From Streptomyces sp. NBC_00250 (GTDB taxonomy: Bacteria > Actinomycetota > Actinomycetes > Streptomycetales > Streptomycetaceae): a stretch of 64,000 nt of DNA. Numbering within the stretch: the first letter of the stretch is position 1; every line of letters starts with the position of its first letter. Positions 54,801-64,000 of the stretch are shown in pieces. Position numbers and translations under genes: made by a program. The stretch is taken from positions 6,077,501 through 6,141,500 of the forward strand of contig NZ_CP108088.1 in the NCBI RefSeq assembly GCF_036192275.1. The letters run 5' to 3'. The notes beneath the pieces are model-generated. The model was not told where the DNA came from. It saw only the letters and a program-made list of their open reading frames with translations, and made no database searches.

Positions 54801-55891
54801 CCACCCCGACCGCGCTGCTGCGCGCCGAGGCCCTGTACGACACCGGGCGGTACGCGCAGGCCGGGCAGCTCGTCGCCCAGCACCTGGCGAGCGAGCCGGA
54901 GGACGCCGAGGCGCTGGTCCTGCTCGCCCGCTGCCACCACCGCGCCGAGGACCACCAGGCCGCCCTGGACGCCGTCGACGGCGCGCTGCGCGCCGAACCC
55001 GAGCTGCTCATGGCCTGGCTGATGCGCGTCCAGATCCTGCTCGGCCTGCAGCGGTTCCAGGACGCGGAGACCTCCGCCCGGTACGCCGTGCAGCTCGCCC
55101 CGCAGTACTGGGGCACCCACTACGCCCTCGGCACCGCCCTCGCCCAGTTCGCGGAGCACGCGCGTACGCCCGCGCGTACCGTCGAGGCGTACGAGGCGGC
55201 GCGGGCCGCCGTCAGCCTCGCCCCCGAGGAGGACGCCGCCCACTTCCTGGTGGGGCTCACCGCCCAGCGCCGGGGCGACCACGCCACCGCGCAGCGGGCG
55301 TACGAGACGGCTCTGCGGCTCAACCCGCAGAGCAGCGAGGCCCACAACAACCTGTCGCTGCTGCGGCTGCGGCGCCGCTGGTTCCGGCGCGGGGCCTGGA
55401 CCCAGGCCGCCGAGGGCTTCGTCGCCTCCGCAGCGCTCGACCTCCAGGACCGCAAGGCCCGCTACAACCTGGAGGCCATGGCCTGGAACACCGTGGCGGG
55501 TGCGCGCTGGGTGGCACTCGTCGGTTTCGTGGCCTCCGCCGCCGCCGTCGTCGCGATCCCCGGGCGCGCGACCTGGGCCGACGCGGCCGTCCCGCTCCTG
55601 GTCGGCGGGGCCGTGATCCTCGGCGCCTGGACCGGATGGGCGGTGTGGATGGCCCGCCGGGTGCCGCCCCGCCTGCGCCGCCCGCTGCTCCTCGTGGCGC
55701 GCAACTGCCGGCCCGTGCTGTTCATGGCCGGGGCCGTCGGACTCCTCGGCCTCTACTCGCTCGCCTCGCTCGCCCTGTGGTCCTTCGACTCGGGCGTGGT
55801 GAGCGGATTCGGCACACCCCTCTTCTGGGGCGTGATCATCACGTACTGGGTGAGCCGCTCGGCCCTCAACCGGCGCGCCCCCAAGGACTGA
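54797..55891 (+). CDS. TPR-repeat membrane protein
   Basis: A 364-residue protein. Residues ~1-215 hold several TPR repeats (ALYDTGRYAQAGQLVAQHL, AYETALRLNPQSSEAHNNL). Three or four membrane helices follow (~235-345). The GTG start overlaps the AAA gene stop (GTGA). The TPRs are probably cytoplasmic and could dock the AAA ATPase, whose N-terminus has a TPR-like segment too. The function of the pair is unknown, and no third subunit is adjacent. Confidence 0.87.
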   Translation: MTTPTALLRAEALYDTGRYAQAGQLVAQHLASEPEDAEALVLLARCHHRAEDHQAALDAVDGALRAEPELLMAWLMRVQILLGLQRFQDAETSARYAVQLAPQYWGTHYALGTALAQFAEHARTPARTVEAYEAARAAVSLAPEEDAAHFLVGLTAQRRGDHATAQRAYETALRLNPQSSEAHNNLSLLRLRRRWFRRGAWTQAAEGFVASAALDLQDRKARYNLEAMAWNTVAGARWVALVGFVASAAAVVAIPGRATWADAAVPLLVGGAVILGAWTGWAVWMARRVPPRLRRPLLLVARNCRPVLFMAGAVGLLGLYSLASLALWSFDSGVVSGFGTPLFWGVIITYWVSRSALNRRAPKD

Positions 55892-55967
55892 CCGGGGACG
55901 CGGCGACGCCCGGTGCGGCGGATAGCATGCGCGTGTAGCGACCGACGAGGCGAGGAGGCCCAGGGCC

Positions 55968-56327
55968 ATGGCCGGAGAGCCGCAGAGCGACTGCCTGTTC
56001 TGCAAGATCGTGGCGGGGGAAGTACCCGCGACGATCGTGCGCGAGACGGAGACGACGCTCGCGTTCCGCGACATCAACCCGCAGGCGCCCACCCACGTCC
56101 TCGTGATCCCGCGCCTCCACTACCCGGACGCCGCCTCCCTGGCCACCGCCGCGCCGACCGTCGCCGCCGACATACTGCGCGAGGCCGGTGAGATCGCCGC
56201 CCAGGAGAAGGTCGACGGCAGCGGCTTCAGGATCGTCCTCAACACCGGCGCGGGCGCGGGCCAGACCGTTTTCCACGCCCACGCGCACGTGCTGGGCGGC
56301 CGCGGCCTCAACTGGCCCCCCGGCTAG
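55968..56327 (+). CDS. HIT family protein (histidine triad hydrolase)
   Basis: A 119-residue protein of the HINT branch. The histidine triad FHAHAHVL lies near the C-terminus, and CLFC near the N-terminus is a typical zinc pair. HINT enzymes hydrolyse nucleoside phosphoramidates. GGAGG lies upstream of the ATG. A TAGCAT box at 55923-55928 may be its promoter. RNase Z follows 23 nt later. Confidence 0.95.
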   Translation: MAGEPQSDCLFCKIVAGEVPATIVRETETTLAFRDINPQAPTHVLVIPRLHYPDAASLATAAPTVAADILREAGEIAAQEKVDGSGFRIVLNTGAGAGQTVFHAHAHVLGGRGLNWPPG

Positions 56328-56350
56328 ACCCGCATCGGACCGGATCGGAC

Positions 56351-57253
56351 ATGTCCGTACGAGAACTCGTCGTGCTCGGGACCGCCAGCCAGGTCCCGAC
56401 CCGGCACCGCAACCACAACGGCTATCTGCTGCGCTGGGACGGACAGGGCATCCTCTTCGATCCCGGTGAGGGCACCCAGCGGCAGATGCTGCGGGCCGGG
56501 GTCGCCGCCCACGACATCGACCGGATCTGCGTCACGCACTTCCACGGCGACCACTCGCTCGGCCTGGCCGGGGTGATCCAGCGGATCAACCTCGACCAGG
56601 TCCCGCATCCGGTCACCGCGCACTACCCGGCGAGCGGACAGCACTTCTTCGAGCGGCTGCGGTACGCCACCGCCTACCGCGAGACGGTGAAGCTGGCCGA
56701 GGCGCCGGTGGCCGCCGACGGGCCGTTCGCCGTCACCGACGCGTACACCCTCGACGCGTGCAGGCTCTCGCACCCCGTCGAGTCGTACGGCTACCGGCTC
56801 ACCGAACCCGACGGGCGCCGCATCCTGCCCGAGCGGCTCGCCGCCCACGGCATCAAGGGGCCCGACGTCGGCCGGATCCAGCGCGAGGGCGTGCTGAACG
56901 GGGTGACGGTGGAGGACGTCAGCGAGGTCCGGCGCGGGCAGCGGTTCGCGTTCGTCATGGACACCCGGCTCTGCGACGGCGTGCACGCGCTCGCCGACGG
57001 CGCCGACATGCTCGTCATCGAATCGACCTTCCTCGACGAGGACGTCCGCCTCGCCACCGACCACGGCCATCTGACGGCCGGACAGGCCGCCGGCGTCGCC
57101 CGGGACGCGGGCGTACGGCATCTCGTCCTGACCCACTTCTCGCAGCGCTACTCCGACCCCGCCGAGTTCGAGCGGCAGGCGCGGGCGGCGGGGTTCGACG
57201 GCGAACTGAGCATTGCCCAGGACCTCATGAGGGTCCCCGTACCGAAGAGATAG
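56351..57253 (+). CDS. rnz: Ribonuclease Z
   Basis: An endonuclease that trims the 3' ends of tRNA precursors. It matters here because the tRNA-Ala genes do not encode CCA. The 300-residue metallo-beta-lactamase-fold protein has HFHGDH at 63-68, the [15 protein letters not shown] start, a long exosite region and ESTFLDED and LTHFSQRY near the end. HIT and deaminase genes flank it closely; all three are probably cotranscribed. Confidence 0.95.
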   Translation: MSVRELVVLGTASQVPTRHRNHNGYLLRWDGQGILFDPGEGTQRQMLRAGVAAHDIDRICVTHFHGDHSLGLAGVIQRINLDQVPHPVTAHYPASGQHFFERLRYATAYRETVKLAEAPVAADGPFAVTDAYTLDACRLSHPVESYGYRLTEPDGRRILPERLAAHGIKGPDVGRIQREGVLNGVTVEDVSEVRRGQRFAFVMDTRLCDGVHALADGADMLVIESTFLDEDVRLATDHGHLTAGQAAGVARDAGVRHLVLTHFSQRYSDPAEFERQARAAGFDGELSIAQDLMRVPVPKR

Positions 57254-57266
57254 ACCCGGAAACACC

Positions 57267-58268
57267 ATGCCCCTTCCCAAGGCCGAACTGCACCTCCACA
57301 TCGAAGGCACCCTCGAACCCGAGCTGGCCTTCGCGCTCGCCGCGCGCAACGGCGTCACCCTGCCGTACGCGGACACCGCCGCGCTGCGCGAGGCGTACCG
57401 GTTCAGCGACCTCCAGTCCTTCCTGGACCTCTACTACGGCCTGATGGCAGTCCTGCGCACCGCCGAGGACTTCACCGAACTCACCGACGCCTATCTGGAA
57501 CGGGCCGCCGCCCAGGGCGTCCGGCACGCCGAGATCTTCTTCGACCCGCAGGCGCACACCGCCCGCGGCGTCCCGATCGGCACCGTCATCGAGGGCCTCA
57601 GCGCCTCCCTCGAACGCTCCGAGGAGCGGTACGGGATCTCCACCCGGCTCATCATGTGCTTCCTGCGCGACGAGTCGGCGGAGTCGGCACTCGCCACCCT
57701 GGACGCCGCGAAGCCCCATCTGGACCGGATCACCGGCGTCGGCCTCGACTCGGCGGAGGTCGGGCATCCGCCGGCCAAGTTCCGTGAGGTGTACGAGGCC
57801 GCCGCGGCGCTCGGGCTGCGCCGGGTCGCGCACGCGGGGGAGGAGGGGCCGGCCGCGTACATCCGCGAGGCCCTGGACGTTCTCGGTGTGGAGCGGATCG
57901 ACCACGGGCTGCGGTGCATGGAGGACCCGGAGCTGGTCGAGCGGCTCGTGCGGGAGCGGGTGCCGCTCACGCTGTGTCCGCTGTCCAACGTGCGGCTGCG
58001 GGCGATCGACGTGCTGGGTGATCATCCGCTGCCCGCGATGATGGCGGCGGGGCTGGTCGTCACCGTGAACTCCGATGATCCGGCGTACTTCGGCGGGTAT
58101 GTGGGGGACAACTTCGACGGGGTGCGGGATGCGTTGGGGCTGACGCCGGAGCAGCTTCGGGCGTTGGCGCGGAACTCGTTCGAGGCGTCGTTCCTGGAGG
58201 ACGACGAGGCGCGTCGGGCGCGCTACCTGGCCGAGGTCGAGGCGTACGAGTTCGGCGGCCCGGCGTAG
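57267..58268 (+). CDS. Adenosine deaminase family protein, probably adenine deaminase
   Basis: A 333-residue zinc amidohydrolase. HLHIEGT gives the first His ligands (9 and 11), HAGEEGP the third and NSDDPAYF the catalytic Asp region. The HIEGTLEPE and SDDPAYFGGYVGDNF forms are typical of the branch that deaminates adenine rather than adenosine (the AAH1-like group). The reaction would yield hypoxanthine for purine salvage. The start lies 13 nt after rnz. The adenine assignment is from motif memory, not a test. Confidence 0.92.
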   Translation: MPLPKAELHLHIEGTLEPELAFALAARNGVTLPYADTAALREAYRFSDLQSFLDLYYGLMAVLRTAEDFTELTDAYLERAAAQGVRHAEIFFDPQAHTARGVPIGTVIEGLSASLERSEERYGISTRLIMCFLRDESAESALATLDAAKPHLDRITGVGLDSAEVGHPPAKFREVYEAAAALGLRRVAHAGEEGPAAYIREALDVLGVERIDHGLRCMEDPELVERLVRERVPLTLCPLSNVRLRAIDVLGDHPLPAMMAAGLVVTVNSDDPAYFGGYVGDNFDGVRDALGLTPEQLRALARNSFEASFLEDDEARRARYLAEVEAYEFGGPA

Positions 58269-58400
58269 CGCCTGCGGCGGGCTTCTTCCCCACCCCGCCC
58301 CTTCCCGTGACCGGGGGCTCTGCCCCCCGGAACCCCGCGCCTCAGACGCCGGCGAGGCTGAGATCTCCGCCTGGGCGGAAGTTCAGCCCGCCGCAGGCGC
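58268..58400. repeat. Streptomyces-type intergenic palindromic element
   Basis: Perfect 16-bp arms, 58268-58283 and 58385-58400, enclose a region with the CCGGGGGCTCTGCCCCCCGG hairpin (58311-58330) and a CTCAGACGCCGGCGAGGCTG core. This closely resembles an interspersed element seen between many Streptomyces genes. It lies between the convergent deaminase and MFS genes and probably also terminates transcription. Confidence 0.75.
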
Positions 58401-58404
58401 CCCC

Positions 58405-59733
58405 TCACCCCCGGTCGCTCGGCCTCGCCAGGCGGAAGGTCGACTTCACGAGGCGGCGGCGGCCCGCCGGGACCCGGATCGGGGCGATCTCCTGCTCCGG
58501 AGCGCCCATCTGCGGGACCGTCGGCGGTGTCGCCGCCGCCGTGCCCGCCAGGACCGCGCCCGCCGCGCCGCCCCTGCGCCGCACCGAGCCCGGTACCAGG
58601 GGGCGGCCCGAGACGTGGCGGGCCACCGCCGTCATCGGGATCGCGACCAGGACGAGCAGCGCGCACAGGACCACGCCCATGCCCGGGTACCCGGCGCCCT
58701 CCGACAGCAGGCTGCCCGTGAGGGGGCCGCAGGCCACGCCCAGGGAGGACGCCGCGCCGACCAGGACCGCCCAGCGGCCGCGGGGGTCGAGGGAGGCGGC
58801 CAGGCCCAGCAGGTAGGAGAGGACCACCGGGTAGCAGGCGTTCCACAGGATCTCGCCCGTCGCGAAGGAGGTGAGGTCCTCAGCCGCCGAGCTGAGCAGT
58901 ACGCAGCCCGCGATGAGGACGGTGCCTCCGCCGATCGGTACCGCCCGGCCCAGGCGGGAGCCGAGCGCGCCCGCCGCCGTGACCCCGGCGAGTCCCGCGC
59001 CGAGCGCCGCCGCGAAGACCGCGCCGACGGTGACCTCGGAGAGTCCGGCCTGCGTGAGGCCGATGCGGCCGCTCACGCCCCACAGCGCGTTCTGCGAGAG
59101 GGACCAGAGGAGGATTCCGGCCGCGAGCACGGCTCCTGCCCGGCGGTGGGGGAGCGGGCCGGTCGGAGCGGGTTCGCGGGGCTCGCGGTTCGTGCCCGGC
59201 AGCCGGGCCGTCAGCGGCCACACGAGGGCCGCCGCGCAGGCGATCGCGAGCAGCGGCGGGGCGTGGCCGCCGGCCAGGTGCGGGAGGGTCAGATAGAGGG
59301 CGCCCGCGGTGGCCGAGACCGAGAGCAGGCCGAGGGTGGAGGCCCGGTGCGGGTCGCGCTGTCCGGCGATCCCCGCCGCGGCCACCGCCGTCGCCGTGCC
59401 CGAGCCGACTCCGCCGAGGACCGCGCCCGCGACGACCAGGGGCACGATGCCGGTCGCGGCGGCGGTGCCGTATCCGACCGTCATCGCGAGCAGTCCCGCG
59501 CGGGCCGCCCGGCGCGGACCGATCCGCTCCCCGCGGGCGGCGAGCGTGAAGCCCGCGGAGGAGGAGCCGAGCAGCAGGACGGAGCCGACGAGGCCCGCCT
59601 GCGCGGGGGTGAGGCCGAGCCCTGCGGAGAGTCGGCCGACGACGGTCGGCAGCAGGTACGGGGCGAGGTAACCGGCCGTGAAGAGGGCGACGAGGGCGAC
59701 GAGGGCCCCCGGGACGCGCGGGCGCGACGACAT
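58405..59733 (-). CDS. MFS transporter
   Basis: A 442-residue permease with about 12 helices. It starts MSSRPRVPGALVALVALFTAGYL and has SGRIGLTQAGLSEV in the second half. The C-terminal ~65 residues form a hydrophilic Arg/Pro-rich tail of unknown role, long for this family. ATG 59733 is preferred over a GTG at 59784, which adds 17 residues without membrane character. The substrate is unknown. The PfkB kinase gene is divergent; two similar GTGA/TCAC dyads lie between. Confidence 0.88.
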   Translation of the reverse strand: MSSRPRVPGALVALVALFTAGYLAPYLLPTVVGRLSAGLGLTPAQAGLVGSVLLLGSSSAGFTLAARGERIGPRRAARAGLLAMTVGYGTAAATGIVPLVVAGAVLGGVGSGTATAVAAAGIAGQRDPHRASTLGLLSVSATAGALYLTLPHLAGGHAPPLLAIACAAALVWPLTARLPGTNREPREPAPTGPLPHRRAGAVLAAGILLWSLSQNALWGVSGRIGLTQAGLSEVTVGAVFAAALGAGLAGVTAAGALGSRLGRAVPIGGGTVLIAGCVLLSSAAEDLTSFATGEILWNACYPVVLSYLLGLAASLDPRGRWAVLVGAASSLGVACGPLTGSLLSEGAGYPGMGVVLCALLVLVAIPMTAVARHVSGRPLVPGSVRRRGGAAGAVLAGTAAATPPTVPQMGAPEQEIAPIRVPAGRRRLVKSTFRLARPSDRG

Positions 59734-59775
59734 GGGCGTTCCAGGGACTGAACAGGGAAATGAGATGGGCGCCCG

Positions 59776-59865
59776 GTGATCCACGGGTCACGGCACCATG
59801 TGTATCAAGCATCCGAGTGAGCGGAGAAGGCGGTATCCCCCGATTCGGTCCGTGATACGGGTCAC
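59776..59865. promoter_or_regulatory. Two GTGAT/GGTCAC dyads between divergent genes
   Basis: GTGATCCACGGGTCAC (59776-59791) and GTGATACGGGTCAC (59852-59865) share GTGAT and GGGTCAC, with 2 nt difference in spacing, 76 bp apart. The 271-bp spacer (59734-60004) otherwise shows no gene. They are possible sites for one regulator of the MFS and kinase genes. Confidence 0.4.
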
Positions 59866-60004
59866 AATCGGTTTGGGGTCGGGTGGACTGGGTATCGCGC
59901 GACGTGCGTGTTGCGTCACCGCCGTCTCCCGAGCCCCATCGGGCACACTGTCCAGATCGGCACCACGGTGCCGATCCACCCGCACCACGACCGGGGAGTC
60001 CGCC

Positions 60005-61123
60005 GTGACCACAGCAAGGGGAGACCAGTCGCAACAGGACGCCGGGGTCGACCCGTTGGTGTGCCTGCGCGAGCCCACCGACCCCGCCTGCGACGTCTTC
60101 CTGACCGGCACGGTCTTCCTCGACATCATCTTCACCGGCCTCGACAGCGCCCCCGTCCGGGGCACCGAGTCCTGGGCCCGCGGCATGGGCTCCAGCCCCG
60201 GCGGCGTCGCCAACATGGCCACCGCCCTCGCCCGGCTGGGGCTCCGCACCTCCCTCGCCGCCGCCTTCGGCGACGACCACTACGGCGAGTACTGCTGGGA
60301 CGCCCTCGAACAGGGCGAGGGGATCGATCTGTCGCTCTCCCGCACCGTCCCCGGCTGGCACTCCCCGGTCACGGTCTCCATGGCCTACGAGGGCGAGCGC
60401 ACGATGGTCTCCCACGGCCACGAGGCCCCGCCGCTCGACGGCGCGCTGCCCGCCTACCCGCCGCACGCGCGGGCGGCCGTCGCCTCCCTCGTCCCCGGCC
60501 GCAGCGAGGACTGGGTCGCCCAGGCCGCCGGCGGCGGCGCCAAGGTCTTCGCCGACGTCGGCTGGGACGACACCGGCCGCTGGGACCTGGCGGGCCTCAC
60601 CGACCTCGCGCACTGCGAGGCCTTCCTGCCCAACGCCGCCGAGGCGATGCGCTACACCCGCACCGACTGCCCCCGGGCCGCCGCCCGCGCCCTCGCCGAC
60701 AAGGTCCGCTACGCCGTCGTCACCCTCGGTTCCGAGGGCGCCTACGCCGTCGACGGCGCCACCGGCGAGACCGCCGAGGTCCCCGCCATCCAGGTCTCCG
60801 CCCTCGACCCGACCGGCGCCGGGGACGTCTTCGTCGCCGGTTTCGTCACCGGCACCCTCGCCGACTGGCCGCTCGCCGACCGGCTCGCCTTCGCCGGGCT
60901 CACCGCCGCCCTCTCCGTCCAGGAGTTCGGCGGCTCCCTGTCCGCCCCCACCTGGGGCGAGATCGCCGCCTGGTGGCAGCACGTCCAGGGCCACGCCTGC
61001 CAGGACCCCGAGGCCCTGCGCGCCCGCTACGCCTTCCTGGAGCGGCTCCTGCCGGCCCCCGCGCGCGCGTGGCCGCTGCGCCGGGCGGTGCCGACGATCG
61101 GCTTCCGCGCCGCCCACTCCTGA
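60005..61123 (+). CDS. PfkB family carbohydrate kinase
   Basis: A 372-residue sugar or nucleoside kinase of the ribokinase/PfkB family. The N-terminal TGTVFLDIIFTGLD and SSPGGVANMATALARLG bind the sugar. The C-terminal DPTGAGDVFVAGF has the catalytic Asp and the anion hole. GGGGAG lies 6 nt upstream of GTG 60005, so the longer frame from 59798 is rejected. The substrate is unknown. A divergent MFS transporter might import the same compound. Confidence 0.93.
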   Translation: MTTARGDQSQQDAGVDPLVCLREPTDPACDVFLTGTVFLDIIFTGLDSAPVRGTESWARGMGSSPGGVANMATALARLGLRTSLAAAFGDDHYGEYCWDALEQGEGIDLSLSRTVPGWHSPVTVSMAYEGERTMVSHGHEAPPLDGALPAYPPHARAAVASLVPGRSEDWVAQAAGGGAKVFADVGWDDTGRWDLAGLTDLAHCEAFLPNAAEAMRYTRTDCPRAAARALADKVRYAVVTLGSEGAYAVDGATGETAEVPAIQVSALDPTGAGDVFVAGFVTGTLADWPLADRLAFAGLTAALSVQEFGGSLSAPTWGEIAAWWQHVQGHACQDPEALRARYAFLERLLPAPARAWPLRRAVPTIGFRAAHS

Positions 61124-61251
61124 GCCGCCGCGGCCCCCTCCGTAAACCGCTACGGGCTTGTCGGTGCCAAGTCGTAGGCTTGGTAGCCCAGAGGTTGTCG
61201 AGCAGCGAGAACCCTGCAACGGGAGGTATGTGCAGGCCACAGTGCCGGCCC

Positions 61252-62295
<1,044 letters not shown>

Positions 62296-62305
62296 TTCCA
62301 GCACC

Positions 62306-62803
62306 ATGTCGATCGACGTCAACAACGAGTCCGGTACCGAGGTCGACGAGCAGGCGATCCTCGACATCGCCCGCTACGCGCTCGCGCGCATGCGCATCCA
62401 CCCGCTTTCCGAGCTCTCGGTGATCGTCGTGGACGCGGAGGCGATGGAGCAGCTCCACATCCAGTGGATGGACCTGCCGGGCCCGACGGACGTCATGTCC
62501 TTCCCGATGGACGAGCTGCGCCCGCCGGCGAAGGACGACGAGGAGCCCCCGCAGGGGCTCCTCGGCGACATCGTGCTCTGCCCCGAGGTCGCCACCCAGC
62601 AGGGCAAGGACGCGCCGACGGAGCACTCCATGGACGAGGAGCTCCAGCTGCTCACCGTCCACGGCGTGCTCCACCTCCTCGGGTACGACCACGAGGAGCC
62701 CGACGAGAAGGCCGAGATGTTCGGCCTCCAGGCGGCGATCGTCGACGGCTGGCGCGCGGAGAAGGGCCTCACCGGCCCGTCCCCGGCGCCGACCGTCTCC
62801 TGA
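62306..62803 (+). CDS. ybeY: Endoribonuclease YbeY
   Basis: A zinc-dependent endoribonuclease for 16S rRNA 3' maturation and ribosome quality control. The 165-residue protein has the metal motif [11 protein letters not shown] with His119, His123 and His129. [10 protein letters not shown] at the start is typical of actinobacterial YbeY. It lies 10 nt after phoH, in one operon with it and with the downstream CNNM gene. Confidence 0.96.
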   Translation: MSIDVNNESGTEVDEQAILDIARYALARMRIHPLSELSVIVVDAEAMEQLHIQWMDLPGPTDVMSFPMDELRPPAKDDEEPPQGLLGDIVLCPEVATQQGKDAPTEHSMDEELQLLTVHGVLHLLGYDHEEPDEKAEMFGLQAAIVDGWRAEKGLTGPSPAPTVS

Positions 62804-62808
62804 CCCCG

Positions 62809-64000
62809 ATGGACGTTTCGCTGATCCTCGGCGCGGTGGCCCTGGTCGTCGTGGCCTGGCTCGCCGCCTGCGCCGAGGCCGGTCTCGCGCGCGTCACCAG
62901 CTTCCGCGCCGCCGAGGCCGTACGGTCCGGCCGGCGCGGGGCCGAGAAGCTCGCCCAGGTCGCCTCCGACCCGACCCGCTATCTCAACGTGGCGCTGCTC
63001 GTCCGTGTCGCCTGCGAGATGGCGGCCGGCGTCCTCGTCACGTACGCCTGCCTCGAAGCCTTCCCGGAGACCTGGGAGGCGCTGCTCGTCGCCATGGGCG
63101 TGATGGTCCTCGTGTCGTACGTGGCCGTCGGCGTCTCACCGCGCACGATCGGCCGCCAGCACCCGCTGAACACGGCGACGGCCGCCGCGTACGTACTGCT
63201 GCCGCTGGCCCGCATCATGGGGCCGATCCCGCAGCTGCTCATCCTCATCGGCAACGCGCTGACGCCCGGCAAGGGCTTCCGCAAGGGCCCGTTCGCCTCC
63301 GAGGCGGAGCTGCGGGCCATGGTGGACCTCGCCGAGCAGGAGTCGCTGATCGAGGACGACGAGCGCCGGATGGTGCACTCCGTCTTCGAGCTGGGCGACA
63401 CGCTCGTACGGGAGGTCATGGTGCCCCGCACCGACCTCGTCTGCATCGAGCGGTACAAGACGATCCGTCAGGCCCTCACCCTCGCGCTGCGCTCCGGCTT
63501 CTCCCGGATCCCCGTCACCGGGGAGAACGAGGACGACATCGTCGGCATCGTGTATCTGAAGGACCTCGTCCGCAAGACGCACATCAACCGCGAGTCCGAG
63601 TCGGACCTCGTGTCGACCGCGATGCGGGCCGCCGCCTTCGTGCCCGACACCAAGAACGCGGGTGACCTGCTGCGCGAGATGCAGCAGGAGCGCAACCACG
63701 TCGCCGTCGTCATCGACGAGTACGGCGGCACGGCCGGCATCGTCACCATCGAGGACATCCTGGAGGAGATCGTCGGCGAGATCACCGACGAGTACGACCG
63801 GGAGCTTCCGCCGGTCCAGGACCTCGGCGAGGGCATCCACCGGGTCACCGCGCGCCTCGACATCGGCGACCTCGGCGAGCTGTACGGTCTGGGGCCCGAC
63901 GAGTACGACGACGAGGACGTGGAGACCGTCGGCGGTCTGCTCGCGAAGGCGCTCGGCAGGGTTCCGATCGCGGGCGCGAAGGCGGTCGTGGAGCTGCCGG
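62809..64000 (+). CDS. CNNM/CorC-type membrane protein with CBS domains (cut at window end)
   Basis: The first 397 codons are present; the gene continues beyond the window. Residues ~1-140 form a DUF21/CNNM membrane domain with about four hydrophobic helices (SLILGAVALVVVAWLAACAEAGLA). Two CBS domains follow (~200-325: VMVPRTDLVCIE, DIVGIVYLKDLV, VAVVIDEYGGTAGIVTIED). A CorC_HlyC domain begins near residue 345. Such proteins transport or regulate Mg2+ efflux. It starts 5 nt after ybeY. Usually era follows in this order. Confidence 0.93.
   Translation, partial: MDVSLILGAVALVVVAWLAACAEAGLARVTSFRAAEAVRSGRRGAEKLAQVASDPTRYLNVALLVRVACEMAAGVLVTYACLEAFPETWEALLVAMGVMVLVSYVAVGVSPRTIGRQHPLNTATAAAYVLLPLARIMGPIPQLLILIGNALTPGKGFRKGPFASEAELRAMVDLAEQESLIEDDERRMVHSVFELGDTLVREVMVPRTDLVCIERYKTIRQALTLALRSGFSRIPVTGENEDDIVGIVYLKDLVRKTHINRESESDLVSTAMRAAAFVPDTKNAGDLLREMQQERNHVAVVIDEYGGTAGIVTIEDILEEIVGEITDEYDRELPPVQDLGEGIHRVTARLDIGDLGELYGLGPDEYDDEDVETVGGLLAKALGRVPIAGAKAVVELP

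Overview
The window is chromosomal DNA from a high-GC actinobacterium, almost certainly a Streptomyces. Third codon positions are overwhelmingly G or C, GTG starts are common, and many genes have a TANNNT box 6-8 nt before the start codon with no Shine-Dalgarno, which suggests leaderless mRNAs. Leucine TTA codons are nearly absent. Gene order (rpmA-obg, proB-proA, nadD-LCP-rsfS, leuS, comEA-comEC, holA, rpsT/lepA, hemW, hrcA-dnaJ, rsmE, phoH-ybeY-CNNM) matches the conserved core of Streptomyces chromosomes, as far as I remember it. I see no insertion sequence, prophage, rRNA operon or CRISPR array.

Layout. 1-1.6 kb: end of rpmA, then obg. 1.7-12 kb: a cell-envelope glycan block with a GT2 glycosyltransferase, galE, a GT4 enzyme, a GT2-TagF fusion, a large membrane protein and a GtrB/GtrA flippase pair. 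These would make and export a sugar- and polyol-phosphate-containing wall polymer. 12-15.3 kb: proline synthesis (proB, a small conserved gene, proA). 15.4-19 kb: two single-span membrane proteins sharing a cytoplasmic motif, an M48 protease and two tiny membrane proteins. 19.1-22.7 kb: nadD, an LCP wall-polymer ligase, rsfS and a histidine phosphatase that seems to start with CTG. 22.8-27.1 kb: two identical tRNA-Ala(GGC) genes flanking a regulator/MFS pair, small Cys-rich proteins and a GT87 mannosyltransferase.

27.2-30.3 kb: leuS behind a 12-residue leucine-rich leader peptide and an intrinsic terminator, an attenuator. 30.4-41.2 kb: a coiled-coil membrane protein, degV, comEA-comEC (the only two genes in which I found TTA codons), an ArsR-type regulator with an MFS exporter, an arylamine N-acetyltransferase, a YceI protein and holA. 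41.4-48.8 kb: rpsT and lepA (divergent), acyl-CoA synthetase, hemW, a DUF3097 protein and an MBL hydrolase. 48.8-53 kb: CIRCE-controlled hrcA-dnaJ, a nitronate monooxygenase and rsmE. 53-58.3 kb: an AAA ATPase coupled to a TPR membrane protein, HIT, RNase Z and an adenosine/adenine deaminase. 58.3-64 kb: an interspersed repeat, an MFS transporter, a PfkB kinase, phoH, ybeY and a CNNM/CBS protein cut by the window end.

The most informative non-coding signals are the leuS attenuator, the DnaA boxes and leaderless promoter before comEA, the CIRCE element, several perfect-stem terminators, and tandem repeats placed at gene 3' ends.
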